A stretch of 64,000 nt of DNA from Cytobacillus dafuensis (GTDB lineage: Bacteria; Bacillota; Bacilli; Bacillales; Cytobacillaceae): positions 662,001 to 726,000 of the forward strand of contig NZ_CP042593.1 of NCBI RefSeq assembly GCF_007995155.1, in the 5' to 3' direction. The notes under the pieces were generated by a model. That model saw only the letters and a program-made list of their open reading frames with translations, made no database searches and was not told where the DNA came from. The translations under genes were made by a program, and so were the position numbers. How positions within the stretch are numbered: position 1 is the stretch's first letter; each line of letters starts with the position of its first letter. Below, in pieces: positions 42,397-51,525 of this stretch.

Positions 42397-45000
42397 CTAC
42401 ACGCCCTTAAAGGCCTGGCGGTACACTTCTGCCAGCTCGGCGACTAACGGCAGTTTTGGATTGGCTGTTGTGCATTGGTCTTCAAATGCCCGTTCTGCCA
42501 ACCAGTCTACTTTACTTTCAAATTCCGCTTTTTCTACACCATTCGCTTCGATGCTCATTGGAATATCAAGTTCTTTAGCCAGCTTAATAACTGCTTGAAT
42601 TAAGCTTTCCACGCCTTCTTCTGTCGTACGGGCAGGCAATCCAAGTGTTCGGGCAATTTCTGCATAGCGTACGTCAGCAACAAATTTCTCGTATTTAGGG
42701 AATGCTGTAAACTTTTTCGGTTTTGTCGCATTGTAACGGATAACGTGTGGCATAAGAATCGTATTGGCGCGTCCGTGAGCGATATGGAATTCAGCTCCAA
42801 GCTTATGTGCTAGACTGTGGTTTATGCCAAGGAATGCGTTGGCAAACGCCATCCCGGCTATCGTTGACGCATTATGCATTTTTTCGCGTGCGATTTCATC
42901 ACTGCCATTTCGGTAAGCAATCGGCAAGTATTCAAAAACAAGCTGAATAGCCTTCATAGCAAGCCCATCTGTGTAGTCATTCGCCATAACAGAAACATAG
43001 GCTTCTATTGCATGTGTTAATACGTCCATTCCTGTATCTGCCGTAATATGTTTCGGCACCGTCATAACAAATTGCGGATCAATAATTGCGACATCAGGCG
43101 TTAGTTCATAGTCAGCGAGAGGGTATTTTATATTGGCTTTTTTGTCTGTAATGACCGAGAAAGAAGTTACTTCAGAACCAGTTCCAGATGTTGTTGGAAT
43201 AGCAACAAATTGAGCTCTCTCACCAAGCTTCGGATATTTGACAACTCGTTTTCTTATATCTAAGAATTTCTGTTTGAGTCCAAAGAATTCTGTTTCCGGA
43301 TATTCATAGAACAGCCACATTCCTTTTGCGGCATCCATTGCGGATCCGCCCCCCAGCGCGATAATGACATCCGGCTGGAAGCTTGCCATCCTTTCAGCGC
43401 CTTTCATCACGGTCTCGATTAATGGATCAGGTTCTACTTCTGAAAATATCTCGCAGTGGACATAATCTGGACGTTTTCGTAAATAGTATAAGACTTTATT
43501 GACATATCCTAATTTTACCATTCCTGGATCTGTTACGATGAATGCTTTTGAGATGTTTGGCATTTTTGCCAAATATTGAGTTGAGTTTTTCTCGAAATAA
43601 ATTTTTGGCGGTACTTTGAACCACTGCATATTTACATTCCTTTTCGCCATTTTTTTAATATTGACCAAGTGTATGGCTCCGACGTTCTCAGAGACTGAAT
43701 TGCCTCCGTATGTGCCGCAGCCTAGTGTTAATGAAGGCATATAGGCATTATAAATATCACCTATGGCCCCCTGTGAAGATGGAGCATTCAAAATAATACG
43801 CCCGGCTTTCATTCGTTTGCCGAAAGCATTCATGACTTCTTGATCAGCCGAATGCAGAACAGCCGAGTGGCCCAATCCGCCAAACTCCAGCATTTCTTCT
43901 GCTTTTTTTAAGCCTTCTTCCAGATTATTAACCTTATAGCATGCAAGCACTGGACTTAACTTTTCACGGGAAAGCGGATATTGCGGTCCAACACCTTTTA
44001 GTTCTGCTACTAAAATTTTTGTTTCTTCCGGAACCGTAAGTCCTGCCATTTTAGCAATTTTTGCAGCTGGCATTCCGACAATGTCGGCATTAACTGCACA
44101 AGAGTGTTCGTTAATGACAAGCTTCTCTATTTTTCTCCGCTCTTCTTCATTTAAAAAATAGCAGTGATTCGCTATCATCTCTTTTTTCACTTCAGCATAG
44201 ATGTCTTTATCAACGATAACAGCCTGCTCAGAAGCACAAATCATTCCATTATCGAAAGTTTTTGATAAAATTAAGTCGTTAACCGCCCGTTGGATGTTCG
44301 CTGTTTTTTCAATATAGCAAGGGACGTTTCCTGGTCCAACCCCAAGGGCAGGCTTGCCAGAGCTGTAGGCTGACTTAACCATTCCTGCTCCGCCAGTAGC
44401 TAAGATGAGTGATATATTCGGGTGATTCATTAGCTGCTGAGTTGCTTCCAATGAAGGCTTATCAATCCACTGGATACAATTCTCCGGAGCCCCCGCCATT
44501 ATAGCAGCATCTCTTAAGACTCGGGCTGCTTCACTGCTGCATTTTTGTGCAGATGGATGGAAGGCGAAAATGATTGGGTTTCGCGTCTTGATTGAAATAA
44601 GCGCCTTGAACATGGTTGTCGAAGTTGGATTCGTTACCGGTGTTACCCCCGCAATGACCCCAACAGGCTCGACAATTTCATAGATTCCTTCATGTTCATT
44701 TTTATGTATAATTCCAACCGTTTTATCGTATTTAATATTGTGATACACATATTCTGTTGCAAACATATTTTTAATAATTTTGTCTTCATATACACCTCGG
44801 CCTGTTTCTTCAACAGCGAGTTTGGCAAGAGGCATATGCTGATCGAGACCCGCTAATGCCATTTGCTTGACGATGTGATCAATCTTTTCCTGATCATAAT
44901 CTTGAAACTCTTTTAAAGCCTCCTGACCATTCTTTACAAGAAGATCGATCATGTTTGTTTCAGCCTTTTTTTCATTTAATGCTTTTTCTTTAACCGCCAT
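42397..45000 (-). CDS. adhE: Bifunctional acetaldehyde-CoA/alcohol dehydrogenase
   Basis: The protein has 867 residues. The N-terminal aldehyde dehydrogenase half has catalytic Cys255 in FDNGMICASEQ. The C-terminal iron-dependent alcohol dehydrogenase half has the metal-binding stretch HSLAHKLGAEFHIAHGRAN. It reduces acetyl-CoA to ethanol with two NADH, regenerating NAD+ in fermentation. It is convergent to pflBA, forming a fermentation island. A Rex operator overlaps its leader 17 bases before the start, so it should be repressed when NADH is low. The start is ATG after GAGGTGAATAGACA. Confidence 0.97.
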   Translation of the reverse strand: MAVKEKALNEKKAETNMIDLLVKNGQEALKEFQDYDQEKIDHIVKQMALAGLDQHMPLAKLAVEETGRGVYEDKIIKNMFATEYVYHNIKYDKTVGIIHKNEHEGIYEIVEPVGVIAGVTPVTNPTSTTMFKALISIKTRNPIIFAFHPSAQKCSSEAARVLRDAAIMAGAPENCIQWIDKPSLEATQQLMNHPNISLILATGGAGMVKSAYSSGKPALGVGPGNVPCYIEKTANIQRAVNDLILSKTFDNGMICASEQAVIVDKDIYAEVKKEMIANHCYFLNEEERRKIEKLVINEHSCAVNADIVGMPAAKIAKMAGLTVPEETKILVAELKGVGPQYPLSREKLSPVLACYKVNNLEEGLKKAEEMLEFGGLGHSAVLHSADQEVMNAFGKRMKAGRIILNAPSSQGAIGDIYNAYMPSLTLGCGTYGGNSVSENVGAIHLVNIKKMAKRNVNMQWFKVPPKIYFEKNSTQYLAKMPNISKAFIVTDPGMVKLGYVNKVLYYLRKRPDYVHCEIFSEVEPDPLIETVMKGAERMASFQPDVIIALGGGSAMDAAKGMWLFYEYPETEFFGLKQKFLDIRKRVVKYPKLGERAQFVAIPTTSGTGSEVTSFSVITDKKANIKYPLADYELTPDVAIIDPQFVMTVPKHITADTGMDVLTHAIEAYVSVMANDYTDGLAMKAIQLVFEYLPIAYRNGSDEIAREKMHNASTIAGMAFANAFLGINHSLAHKLGAEFHIAHGRANTILMPHVIRYNATKPKKFTAFPKYEKFVADVRYAEIARTLGLPARTTEEGVESLIQAVIKLAKELDIPMSIEANGVEKAEFESKVDWLAERAFEDQCTTANPKLPLVAELAEVYRQAFKGV

Positions 45001-45016
45001 TGTCTATTCACCTCAT

Positions 45017-45034
45017 TTGTGAAATGTTTCACAT
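45017..45034 (-). promoter_or_regulatory. Rex operator in the adhE leader
   Basis: TTGTGAAATGTTTCACAT is an almost perfect match to the Rex box TTGTGAAAnnTTTCACAA (last base pair differs). Rex represses fermentation genes until NADH rises. The site lies between the promoter and the start codon of adhE, so it would block elongation or overlap the transcription start. Confidence 0.85.
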
Positions 45035-45181
45035 AAAATTTAAAAAAAAATTAAATCTCAAACAAGTCCTTCGTATATGTTTTTAAATCAGCTGAAAAAG
45101 CTTTCCATTCACAGATCATCATTCATTATCACTCCTTTAAGCTTTTATATTTTTAGAATATCATGGAAAAAATACAATAGT

Positions 45182-45199
45182 TTGTGAAGTATTGAACAA
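45182..45199 (-). promoter_or_regulatory. Possible second Rex-like site upstream of adhE
   Basis: TTGTGAAGTATTGAACAA matches the Rex consensus at 15 of 18 positions by hand. It is about 150 bases upstream of the first site. The right arm is degraded, so this is tentative. Confidence 0.4.
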
Positions 45200-45452
45200 A
45201 TGATGAATATTAATAAAAAATTATATCCCCCATGATATAACTTGGCTGCTTGTTGCAGGCAAAAAATGCAGAGGATAGCCAACCTAAACAATATAATAAA
45301 TAATTTCAAAGGCGGTAGAGCCAGTTTGATATATTGTCAAATTTTCTTATCTTTAATTTTTATCAAATATGTTATACTATATAAAAAAAGTATAACTTAT
45401 TTACAGTTTATCTATAAAATATAACACACTTATTATCGTGAAGAGGGTGATA

Positions 45453-46088
45453 ATGATTAAGCTATCTAATCGCCAGGATGAAATCCTTCAAATCGTAAAG
45501 CGAAGCGGACCAATAACGGGGAACGAAATTGCAAAGAAGCTTTCGGTTTCAAGGGCAGCGTTAAGACCAGATCTCGCTATTTTAACGAGATCCGGTAATT
45601 TAGATGCAAGACCTCGAGTTGGTTATTTTTATAATGAAGAATTTCGAATGATGGCTCAGTCGGAACAGTTTATCAAACAAAAAGTAAAGGATTTTAAAGC
45701 GCATCCGATTGTCGTTGAAACATCAACTTCTGCTTATGATGCCATTGTCCAGTTATTTTTAGAGGATGTTGGTACACTTTATGCAGTTGATTCAGAGGGC
45801 CATTTGGCTGGTGTTGTTTCACGGAAGGATTTACTAAGGGCTGCGCTCGGAAATAGGGATCTTCAAGAAGTGCCTGTAAGTGTGATCATGACGAGGATGC
45901 CGAATATTACTACCATTTATCCCGAAGAAACCTTGCTAGAGGCGGCAAAGAAAATGATTAATTATCATATTGATTCCTTGCCTGTAGTAAAGGAAGTAAA
46001 AGGGGAAAAAAATAAATATTTATTATTAGGACGAATCACGAAAACGACGATAACACGAGGTTATTTAGAATTAATTGAAGGCAAATAA
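45453..46088 (+). CDS. ccpN: CcpN, repressor of gluconeogenic genes (HTH plus two CBS domains)
   Basis: The protein is 211 residues from ATG 45453, which follows AAGAGGGTGATA; a GTG at 45438 is in frame but has no ribosome binding site. The N-terminal winged helix ([20 protein letters not shown], then [14 protein letters not shown]) and the paired CBS domains ([19 protein letters not shown], then IDSLPVVKE) are those of CcpN/YqzB. CcpN represses gapB and pckA when ATP is high. It heads the ccpN-ppsR-ppdK operon, as in other Bacilli where ccpN precedes yqfL. Confidence 0.94.
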   Translation: MIKLSNRQDEILQIVKRSGPITGNEIAKKLSVSRAALRPDLAILTRSGNLDARPRVGYFYNEEFRMMAQSEQFIKQKVKDFKAHPIVVETSTSAYDAIVQLFLEDVGTLYAVDSEGHLAGVVSRKDLLRAALGNRDLQEVPVSVIMTRMPNITTIYPEETLLEAAKKMINYHIDSLPVVKEVKGEKNKYLLLGRITKTTITRGYLELIEGK

Positions 46089-46111
46089 GACTCAGGGGAG
46101 GTGCTGAAATA

Positions 46112-46927
46112 TTGGAACGGAAAGAAGTGGTCTATGTAGTTTCTGACTCGGTTGGAGAAACGGCTGAATTTGTTGTAAAAGCAGTGGCAACACAGTTTAA
46201 CGGAGGACAAATTGAAATTCGCCGAAATTCATATGTGGATGACATTGAAGATATTGAAGATGTCATTATGTTAGCTAATAAAGATTATTCGATAATTGCT
46301 TATACAATTGTCATTCCTGCATTAAAGGAATATTTAGACAAAAGAGCAAGAGAAGAGGGGATATTAGCGGTTGATTTGCTTAATCCATTAATGAATGCGT
46401 TTGAAACTAGGTTTAACAAAGTGCCTCATCATAGTCCCGGATTAATGCGAAAATTGGACGAAGAATATTTTAGAAAAATCGAAGCAATTGAATTCGCCGT
46501 GAAATATGATGATGGACGTGACCCAAGAGGAATTACAAAGGCAGATATTGTTTTAATTGGTGTTTCAAGGACTTCAAAAACGCCATTATCAATGTACTTG
46601 GCGCATAAACGGTTTAAAGTCGCAAATGTTCCGCTAGTTCCAGAGGTTCCGCCACCGGATGAATTATTCGAAATCCCCAGAAAGAATTGTATTGGCTTGA
46701 TCATTTCTCCGGATAAATTAAATGACATACGCAAAGAACGGCTAAAGGCTTTAGGATTAGGTTCACAAGCAAATTATGCAAGCTATGAGCGGATCCTTGA
46801 CGAACTAGATTATGCTGAAAAAATCATGAAGCGTGTAGGCTGTCCTATTATCAATGTATCAAATAAGGCAGTAGAAGAAACGGCTGGATTAATTTTAGAA
46901 GTGTTAAAAAAAGAGAGGAGCTTTTAA
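46112..46927 (+). CDS. ppsR: Pyruvate, phosphate dikinase regulatory protein (kinase/pyrophosphorylase)
   Basis: This 271-residue protein of the DUF299/YqfL family starts at TTG. The N-terminal [16 protein letters not shown] and the P-loop-like [15 protein letters not shown] near residue 151 are diagnostic. The enzyme inactivates pyruvate, phosphate dikinase by ADP-dependent phosphorylation of a threonine and reactivates it by phosphorolysis. Its target PpdK is encoded directly downstream (2 bases apart), an obvious functional pairing. The upstream neighbour is ccpN, linking it to carbon control. Confidence 0.95.
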   Translation: MERKEVVYVVSDSVGETAEFVVKAVATQFNGGQIEIRRNSYVDDIEDIEDVIMLANKDYSIIAYTIVIPALKEYLDKRAREEGILAVDLLNPLMNAFETRFNKVPHHSPGLMRKLDEEYFRKIEAIEFAVKYDDGRDPRGITKADIVLIGVSRTSKTPLSMYLAHKRFKVANVPLVPEVPPPDELFEIPRKNCIGLIISPDKLNDIRKERLKALGLGSQANYASYERILDELDYAEKIMKRVGCPIINVSNKAVEETAGLILEVLKKERSF

Positions 46928-46929
46928 TC

Positions 46930-49599
46930 ATGAGAAAATTTGTTTATTTATTTCATGAAGGTCAAGGGAATATGAAAGATTTACTTGGAGGGAAAGGAGC
47001 AAATCTAGCTGAAATGACTAGAATTGGCTTACCGGTCCCATATGGCTTTACGATTACAACAGAAGCTTGTAATGCTTACTATGAAGCTGAAAAAACAATA
47101 CCTTCTTTAGTAGAACAGCAGACTCTTGAAGCTCTAAGTCGTTTAGAAGAGAAAATGGGCAAAAAGCTTGGAGACTCTGAAAACCCATTCTTTGTTTCTG
47201 TACGCTCAGGTTCTGTTTTCTCAATGCCTGGTATGATGGATACGATATTAAATCTTGGTATGAATGATGAAACTGTTATCGGATTGGGGAAATTAACGAA
47301 TAATCCACGGTTTGCATACGATTCTTACCGCCGTTTCATTCAAATGTTCAGTAATGTTGTTCTAGAAATCGATACTTTTTATTTCGAGCAATTATTAGAA
47401 GAAGTGCGTGAGCAAAAGGGTTACTCCTCTGACCCTGAATTAACGGCTGAAGATTGGAAAGAAGTCATTGCAGGCTATAAGGAAATTGTAAAAAAACATA
47501 TGAGAAAAGCATTCCCACAAGATCCAAAGGAACAGCTTTTTCTTGCTATTAATGCGGTGTTTAATTCTTGGAATAATCAGCGTGCCATTGTTTACCGCCG
47601 TCTGAATAAAATTCCTGACCATCTTGGAACTGCTGTGAATATTCAAAGTATGGTATTTGGAAACATGGGGAATGACTCGGGTACTGGAGTTGCTTTTACA
47701 AGAAATCCATCGACTGGTGAACGAAAGCTTTATGGTGAATATTTAATCAATGCCCAAGGAGAAGACGTCGTTGCAGGTATTCGTACACCGCAACCGATTG
47801 CTACTTTACAGAATGAAATGCCAGACGTTTATAAGCAATTTACAGATACATGTCATCTTCTTGAACAACATTATCAAGAAATGCAGGATATCGAGTTTAC
47901 GGTAGAACGCGGCAAGCTTTTCATTCTCCAAACACGTAATGGCAAGCGTACTGCACAAGCAGCTATTCGGATTGCGGTAGAGATGGTAGATGAAGGAATT
48001 ATTGATAAAAAGAGTGCTCTCCTTCGTGTGGACCCTGATCAATTAAATCAGCTTCTTCATCGCCGTATCGATGATTCTGTCCAAAAAGCCATTTTAGCAA
48101 AGGGATTGCCTGCATCTCCGGGTGCTGCTACTGGTCAGGTTGTCTTCGATGCTGATGAAGCAGAACAATTAGCGAATGAAGGCAAAAAGGTGATCCTTGT
48201 CCGACCAGAAACCACACCAGATGATATTCATGGCATTGTGGCTTCACAAGCCATTTTAACAAGCCGCGGTGGGATGACAAGTCATGCAGCGGTTGTTGCC
48301 AGAGGAATGGGAAAAGCTTGTATTTGTGGATGCGAGGCAATAAAAATTGATTTAAGAGCGAAACAATTTGTGGTTGGTGAAACTGTCGTTCATTATGGAG
48401 ATATTATTACAATTGATGGTTCTACTGGTGAAATTATTCTAGGGGAAGTACCAATGATTGATCCAGAACTATCCGATGAATTCCAACGTTTACTGGCTTG
48501 GGCGGATGAAGAACGTAAACTTGGCGTTCGTGCTAATGCTGATACTCCAGAAGATGCGAAGAAAGCCTTTGAATTTGGTGCAGGTGGAATTGGATTATGC
48601 CGTACGGAACATATGTTTATGGACCTGAAACGAATTCCAATTGTTCAAAAAATGATTTTAGCGGAAAATACCAAAGAGAGAATGGAAGCACTTGAACAGC
48701 TTTTACCAATGCAGCAAGGCGATTTTGAAGGGATTTTTGAAGCGATGCAAGGATACCCAGTCACAGTTCGCTTACTAGATCCGCCTCTTCATGAATTTTT
48801 ACCTCAAAAAGAGGAGCTTTTGGTTGAAGTAACAAGGTTACAAATATTAGACCCACAATCAAAGGAATTGAAGAAAAAAGAGCAGTTGCTGAAAAAGGTG
48901 CGCCAATTGGATGAGTATAATCCAATGCTAGGTCTTCGCGGCTGCCGCCTTGGAATGATGCATCCAGAAATCTATGAAATGCAGGCAAAGGCAATTTTTT
49001 ATGCTGCCGCAAAGCTAGCTGAAAGAGAAATTGAAGTTCAGCCAGAAATCATGATCCCGCTAGTAGGTCATGTGAATGAATTACAGCAAATGCGCCAGGT
49101 AGTTATTGACGCTGCTCATTTTGTACAAGAAGAAACAGGTAAAGCAATTGAGTATACGGTCGGTACGATGATTGAAATTCCACGTGCTGCATTAACAGCT
49201 GACCAAATTGCAGAGGAAGCGGACTTCTTCTCATTTGGTACAAATGATTTAACGCAAACGACATTCGGCTACAGCCGTGATGATGCAGAAGGTAAATTCC
49301 TACAGGCCTATATTGAAAACAAAGTTCTTCCAGAAAATCCATTCGCCGTACTTGATCAGAATGGTGTCGGAAAGCTTGTTGAAACAGGTGTAAAACTAGG
49401 ACGTACAACAAAACCTAAGCTAAAAACAGGTATTTGTGGAGAACATGGCGGCGAGAAGAGTTCCATTGAGTTCTGCTACAAAACTGGTTTAGATTATGTA
49501 AGCTGTTCGCCATATCGTGTACCTCTTGCTCGTTTAGCAGCAGCACAAGCAACGATTCGCCATGAGCTTAATAAAGAAGAGGTTTTTACAACAGCATAA
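46930..49599 (+). CDS. ppdK: Pyruvate, phosphate dikinase
   Basis: This 889-residue protein has an N-terminal ATP-grasp domain (GGKGANLAEMTRIGLPVPYG, then VRSGSVFSMPGMMDTILNLG). The swivelling phosphohistidine domain has Thr450-Ser451-His452 in GGMTSHAAVVARGMG, where His is phosphorylated and Thr450 is the likely PpsR target. The C-terminal PEP/pyruvate barrel ends TGICGEHGG and SCSPYRVPLARLAAAQ. It interconverts pyruvate + ATP + phosphate with PEP + AMP + pyrophosphate. Length is standard. A bcr1-like repeat starts immediately after its stop. Confidence 0.97.
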   Translation: MRKFVYLFHEGQGNMKDLLGGKGANLAEMTRIGLPVPYGFTITTEACNAYYEAEKTIPSLVEQQTLEALSRLEEKMGKKLGDSENPFFVSVRSGSVFSMPGMMDTILNLGMNDETVIGLGKLTNNPRFAYDSYRRFIQMFSNVVLEIDTFYFEQLLEEVREQKGYSSDPELTAEDWKEVIAGYKEIVKKHMRKAFPQDPKEQLFLAINAVFNSWNNQRAIVYRRLNKIPDHLGTAVNIQSMVFGNMGNDSGTGVAFTRNPSTGERKLYGEYLINAQGEDVVAGIRTPQPIATLQNEMPDVYKQFTDTCHLLEQHYQEMQDIEFTVERGKLFILQTRNGKRTAQAAIRIAVEMVDEGIIDKKSALLRVDPDQLNQLLHRRIDDSVQKAILAKGLPASPGAATGQVVFDADEAEQLANEGKKVILVRPETTPDDIHGIVASQAILTSRGGMTSHAAVVARGMGKACICGCEAIKIDLRAKQFVVGETVVHYGDIITIDGSTGEIILGEVPMIDPELSDEFQRLLAWADEERKLGVRANADTPEDAKKAFEFGAGGIGLCRTEHMFMDLKRIPIVQKMILAENTKERMEALEQLLPMQQGDFEGIFEAMQGYPVTVRLLDPPLHEFLPQKEELLVEVTRLQILDPQSKELKKKEQLLKKVRQLDEYNPMLGLRGCRLGMMHPEIYEMQAKAIFYAAAKLAEREIEVQPEIMIPLVGHVNELQQMRQVVIDAAHFVQEETGKAIEYTVGTMIEIPRAALTADQIAEEADFFSFGTNDLTQTTFGYSRDDAEGKFLQAYIENKVLPENPFAVLDQNGVGKLVETGVKLGRTTKPKLKTGICGEHGGEKSSIEFCYKTGLDYVSCSPYRVPLARLAAAQATIRHELNKEEVFTTA

Positions 49600-49759
49600 T
49601 TTATCGCAGATTAACGGGCAGTAAGACCCCCACTTCAAGGTTTCAAGAGAATCAAAGAAACCTAAGTGGGGGATCAACTGCCCGTAAAGGCCCGATTGGT
49701 TCAACTATCCATCAGTGGGGGATGAAAGAAAGCCCCCACCGATGGAAGTTTCACTTTAT
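49600..49759 (+). repeat. bcr1-like structured repeat, copy 4
   Basis: 160 bp with TTTAT at both ends (49600-49604 and 49755-49759). The left TTTAT begins with the base right after the ppdK stop codon. One stem base pair differs (CCCCCACC against GGTGGGGG-type pairing is disturbed) and the first loop reads TTTCAAG instead of TTGCGAG. It is the only copy in the window behind a gene instead of in front of one, and could influence ppdK mRNA ends. Confidence 0.85.
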
Positions 49760-50107
49760 CGTAATAAATGTTGATTGACTCTTCTTTGTGTTTTTTATTA
49801 CTGAGTGGATATTAAAGAGAATAGTAGTCTTAGAAACTTTTTAAAATAATTATTACGGTGCAGAAAAAACCTTGATTGGCATTTAGCCTTTCAAGGTTTT
49901 TGTTTTGGGTAATTTTATGCTAGTTTCTTTAGATTATATTACTAATTTCCTATTTTTGTATAATAAGAGGTACAAATTTTGGTAATAATGTAAAATAAAA
50001 CTTGTATAAAAGAAAGGTCAGAACTAATCTTAAGCTGCTGGAAAAATACAGAGGAGCTGATCCTCAAGTTCACTCTTTTGTCGTAGTCAAATAAGGAGGG
50101 AATCAAT
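49760..50107. other. Intergenic region upstream of vWA lipoproteins 3 and 4
   Basis: It holds a terminator (49865-49906) and a 200-bp leader with strongly AT-rich sequence, presumably containing the promoter of the vWA pair. No gene is seen. Confidence 0.45.
49865..49906 (+). terminator. Terminator downstream of ppdK
   Basis: AAAACCTTGA pairs with TCAAGGTTTT around a loop of about 15 bases, followed by a T-rich run. It closes the ccpN-ppsR-ppdK transcript beyond the repeat. Confidence 0.8.
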
Positions 50108-51475
50108 ATTAAGAAGCTTCTATACGGAATCATTATGCTGTCAATTATGCTCACAGCTTGTTCTCAAAAGGATAATCAATCGGTTAAATCTCAAACGACT
50201 GAACCAAAACAGGTGGAAAAAGAAACGGAGGATAAATACGTTTCAAAAGAAGTTAAGTATTATGAAATCGAGAACCCTGGCCGAGAGTTAATGGATATTG
50301 AAAAAGAATTGCTTCGATATCCTGGTATATACAGTGGTGATCAATACGATGAGGAAAAAGTGAAAGAGGCATTGGATCAATTACCTGATCATTTAACGAA
50401 AGAGCAATATATGGAGGAACTGATTTATTTGCTTTCTGAGGATTATCATAAAGAAATGGAAACTCTCATTCATTTTGACTCGTCAGTTAATGTTGATATT
50501 GAACGTCCAGATGAGGCGGTTAATGCTCCAACTTTGAAGACCGCTCATTACGCGATATTAATTGATGCAAGTGGGAGTATGAAAGCGCCATCTGGCAATA
50601 AATCAAGAATGGAAGCAGCCAAAGCAGCTGTTTTAGAATTTGCTGAGCAAATCCCAGAACATGCAACAATATCACTGCGTGTTTATGGTCACAAAGGGTC
50701 AGGAAGTAATTCAGATAAGAAATTATCATGCAGCAGTTCGGAGAATTTTTACAATGGAAATTTTGATCAATCGAAGTTTAATGAAGCATTGAACAAAGTA
50801 AAACCAGTTGGATGGACTCCTATTGCCCTTGCATTGGAAACAGTTAAAGAAGATATTCCAGAAAATACGGAAGATGTTATCGTATACGTCGTAAGTGATG
50901 GAATCGAAACATGCGACGGTGATCCTGCTCAAGCAGCTAAGGATTTAGTTTCTGCTGACATTGAAACAGTCGTAAATATCATTGGATTTGATGTGGACAA
51001 TGAAGGGCAAAAATTGTTAAAAGAAGTAGCGAGTGCAGGAAAAGGAGAATTTACTTATGTAAATTCTGAACGTGACTTAAAAAGGTATCTGAGAGCTCAA
51101 TACGAAGAAATTCAGAGGAATTGGCTTGAGTGGAAGGAAGCAGGAAAATCGCAAGCTATAGAAATAAAAGAAGAAAAGAAAAAGCTTTCAATTGATACAA
51201 AAGAAAGCATGAAAGAAAAAAGCATTCGAGAAAAAGAGCGGATGAAATTGGCTCAGGCCCATTTGAAGGAAAGATTTGAAGATTATAATCATCCAGCTGC
51301 CAATATGTTTTCCATGATCGTTGATTATGGAGATGCAAAATGGAGATATGCAGTAGATACGGGTAACCAAGCTTGGAGTGAAAGCGTAGACAATGGCAAC
51401 CAAGAATGGAGTAACTATGTTGACGAAGGAAACAAAAAAATTAATGAAACGATAGATAAAAAGAATAAGAAGTAA
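50108..51475 (+). CDS. vWA-domain lipoprotein 3, probable ATT start
   Basis: The first ATG (50135) would give only nine residues before the lipobox Cys and no positive charge. Reading from ATT 50108 gives a textbook lipoprotein signal, (M)KKLLYGIIMLSIMLTAC, with AAGGAGGG seven bases upstream. From ATT the protein has 455 residues. Its N-terminal segment of about 120 residues is related to the other vWA proteins (YPGIYSGDQY). The MIDAS is DASGSM (153-158), with GWTPIALA and VSDGIETCDGDP. The C-terminal tail has three short repeats (WRYAVDTGNQ, WSESVDNGNQ, WSNYVDEGNK). Co-transcribed with vWA lipoprotein 4. Confidence 0.85.
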   Translation: MKKLLYGIIMLSIMLTACSQKDNQSVKSQTTEPKQVEKETEDKYVSKEVKYYEIENPGRELMDIEKELLRYPGIYSGDQYDEEKVKEALDQLPDHLTKEQYMEELIYLLSEDYHKEMETLIHFDSSVNVDIERPDEAVNAPTLKTAHYAILIDASGSMKAPSGNKSRMEAAKAAVLEFAEQIPEHATISLRVYGHKGSGSNSDKKLSCSSSENFYNGNFDQSKFNEALNKVKPVGWTPIALALETVKEDIPENTEDVIVYVVSDGIETCDGDPAQAAKDLVSADIETVVNIIGFDVDNEGQKLLKEVASAGKGEFTYVNSERDLKRYLRAQYEEIQRNWLEWKEAGKSQAIEIKEEKKKLSIDTKESMKEKSIREKERMKLAQAHLKERFEDYNHPAANMFSMIVDYGDAKWRYAVDTGNQAWSESVDNGNQEWSNYVDEGNKKINETIDKKNKK

Positions 51476-51525
51476 GAATTATTTCATTTATAAAAGGTTG
51501 CGCATGTGAAAGGAGCGCGTTAAAT

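Larger units (their letters stand above)
45001..45452. other. Divergent control region between adhE and ccpN
   Basis: It holds the two Rex-like sites for adhE and the promoter region of ccpN. The region 45240-45430 is AT-rich with no ribosome-binding site before the short frame there, so I accept no gene. Confidence 0.5.

Noticed and set aside
45242..45424. Short plus-strand gene upstream of ccpN
   Set aside because: No ribosome binding site at its start, strongly AT-rich, unlikely protein sequence; more plausible as control region.
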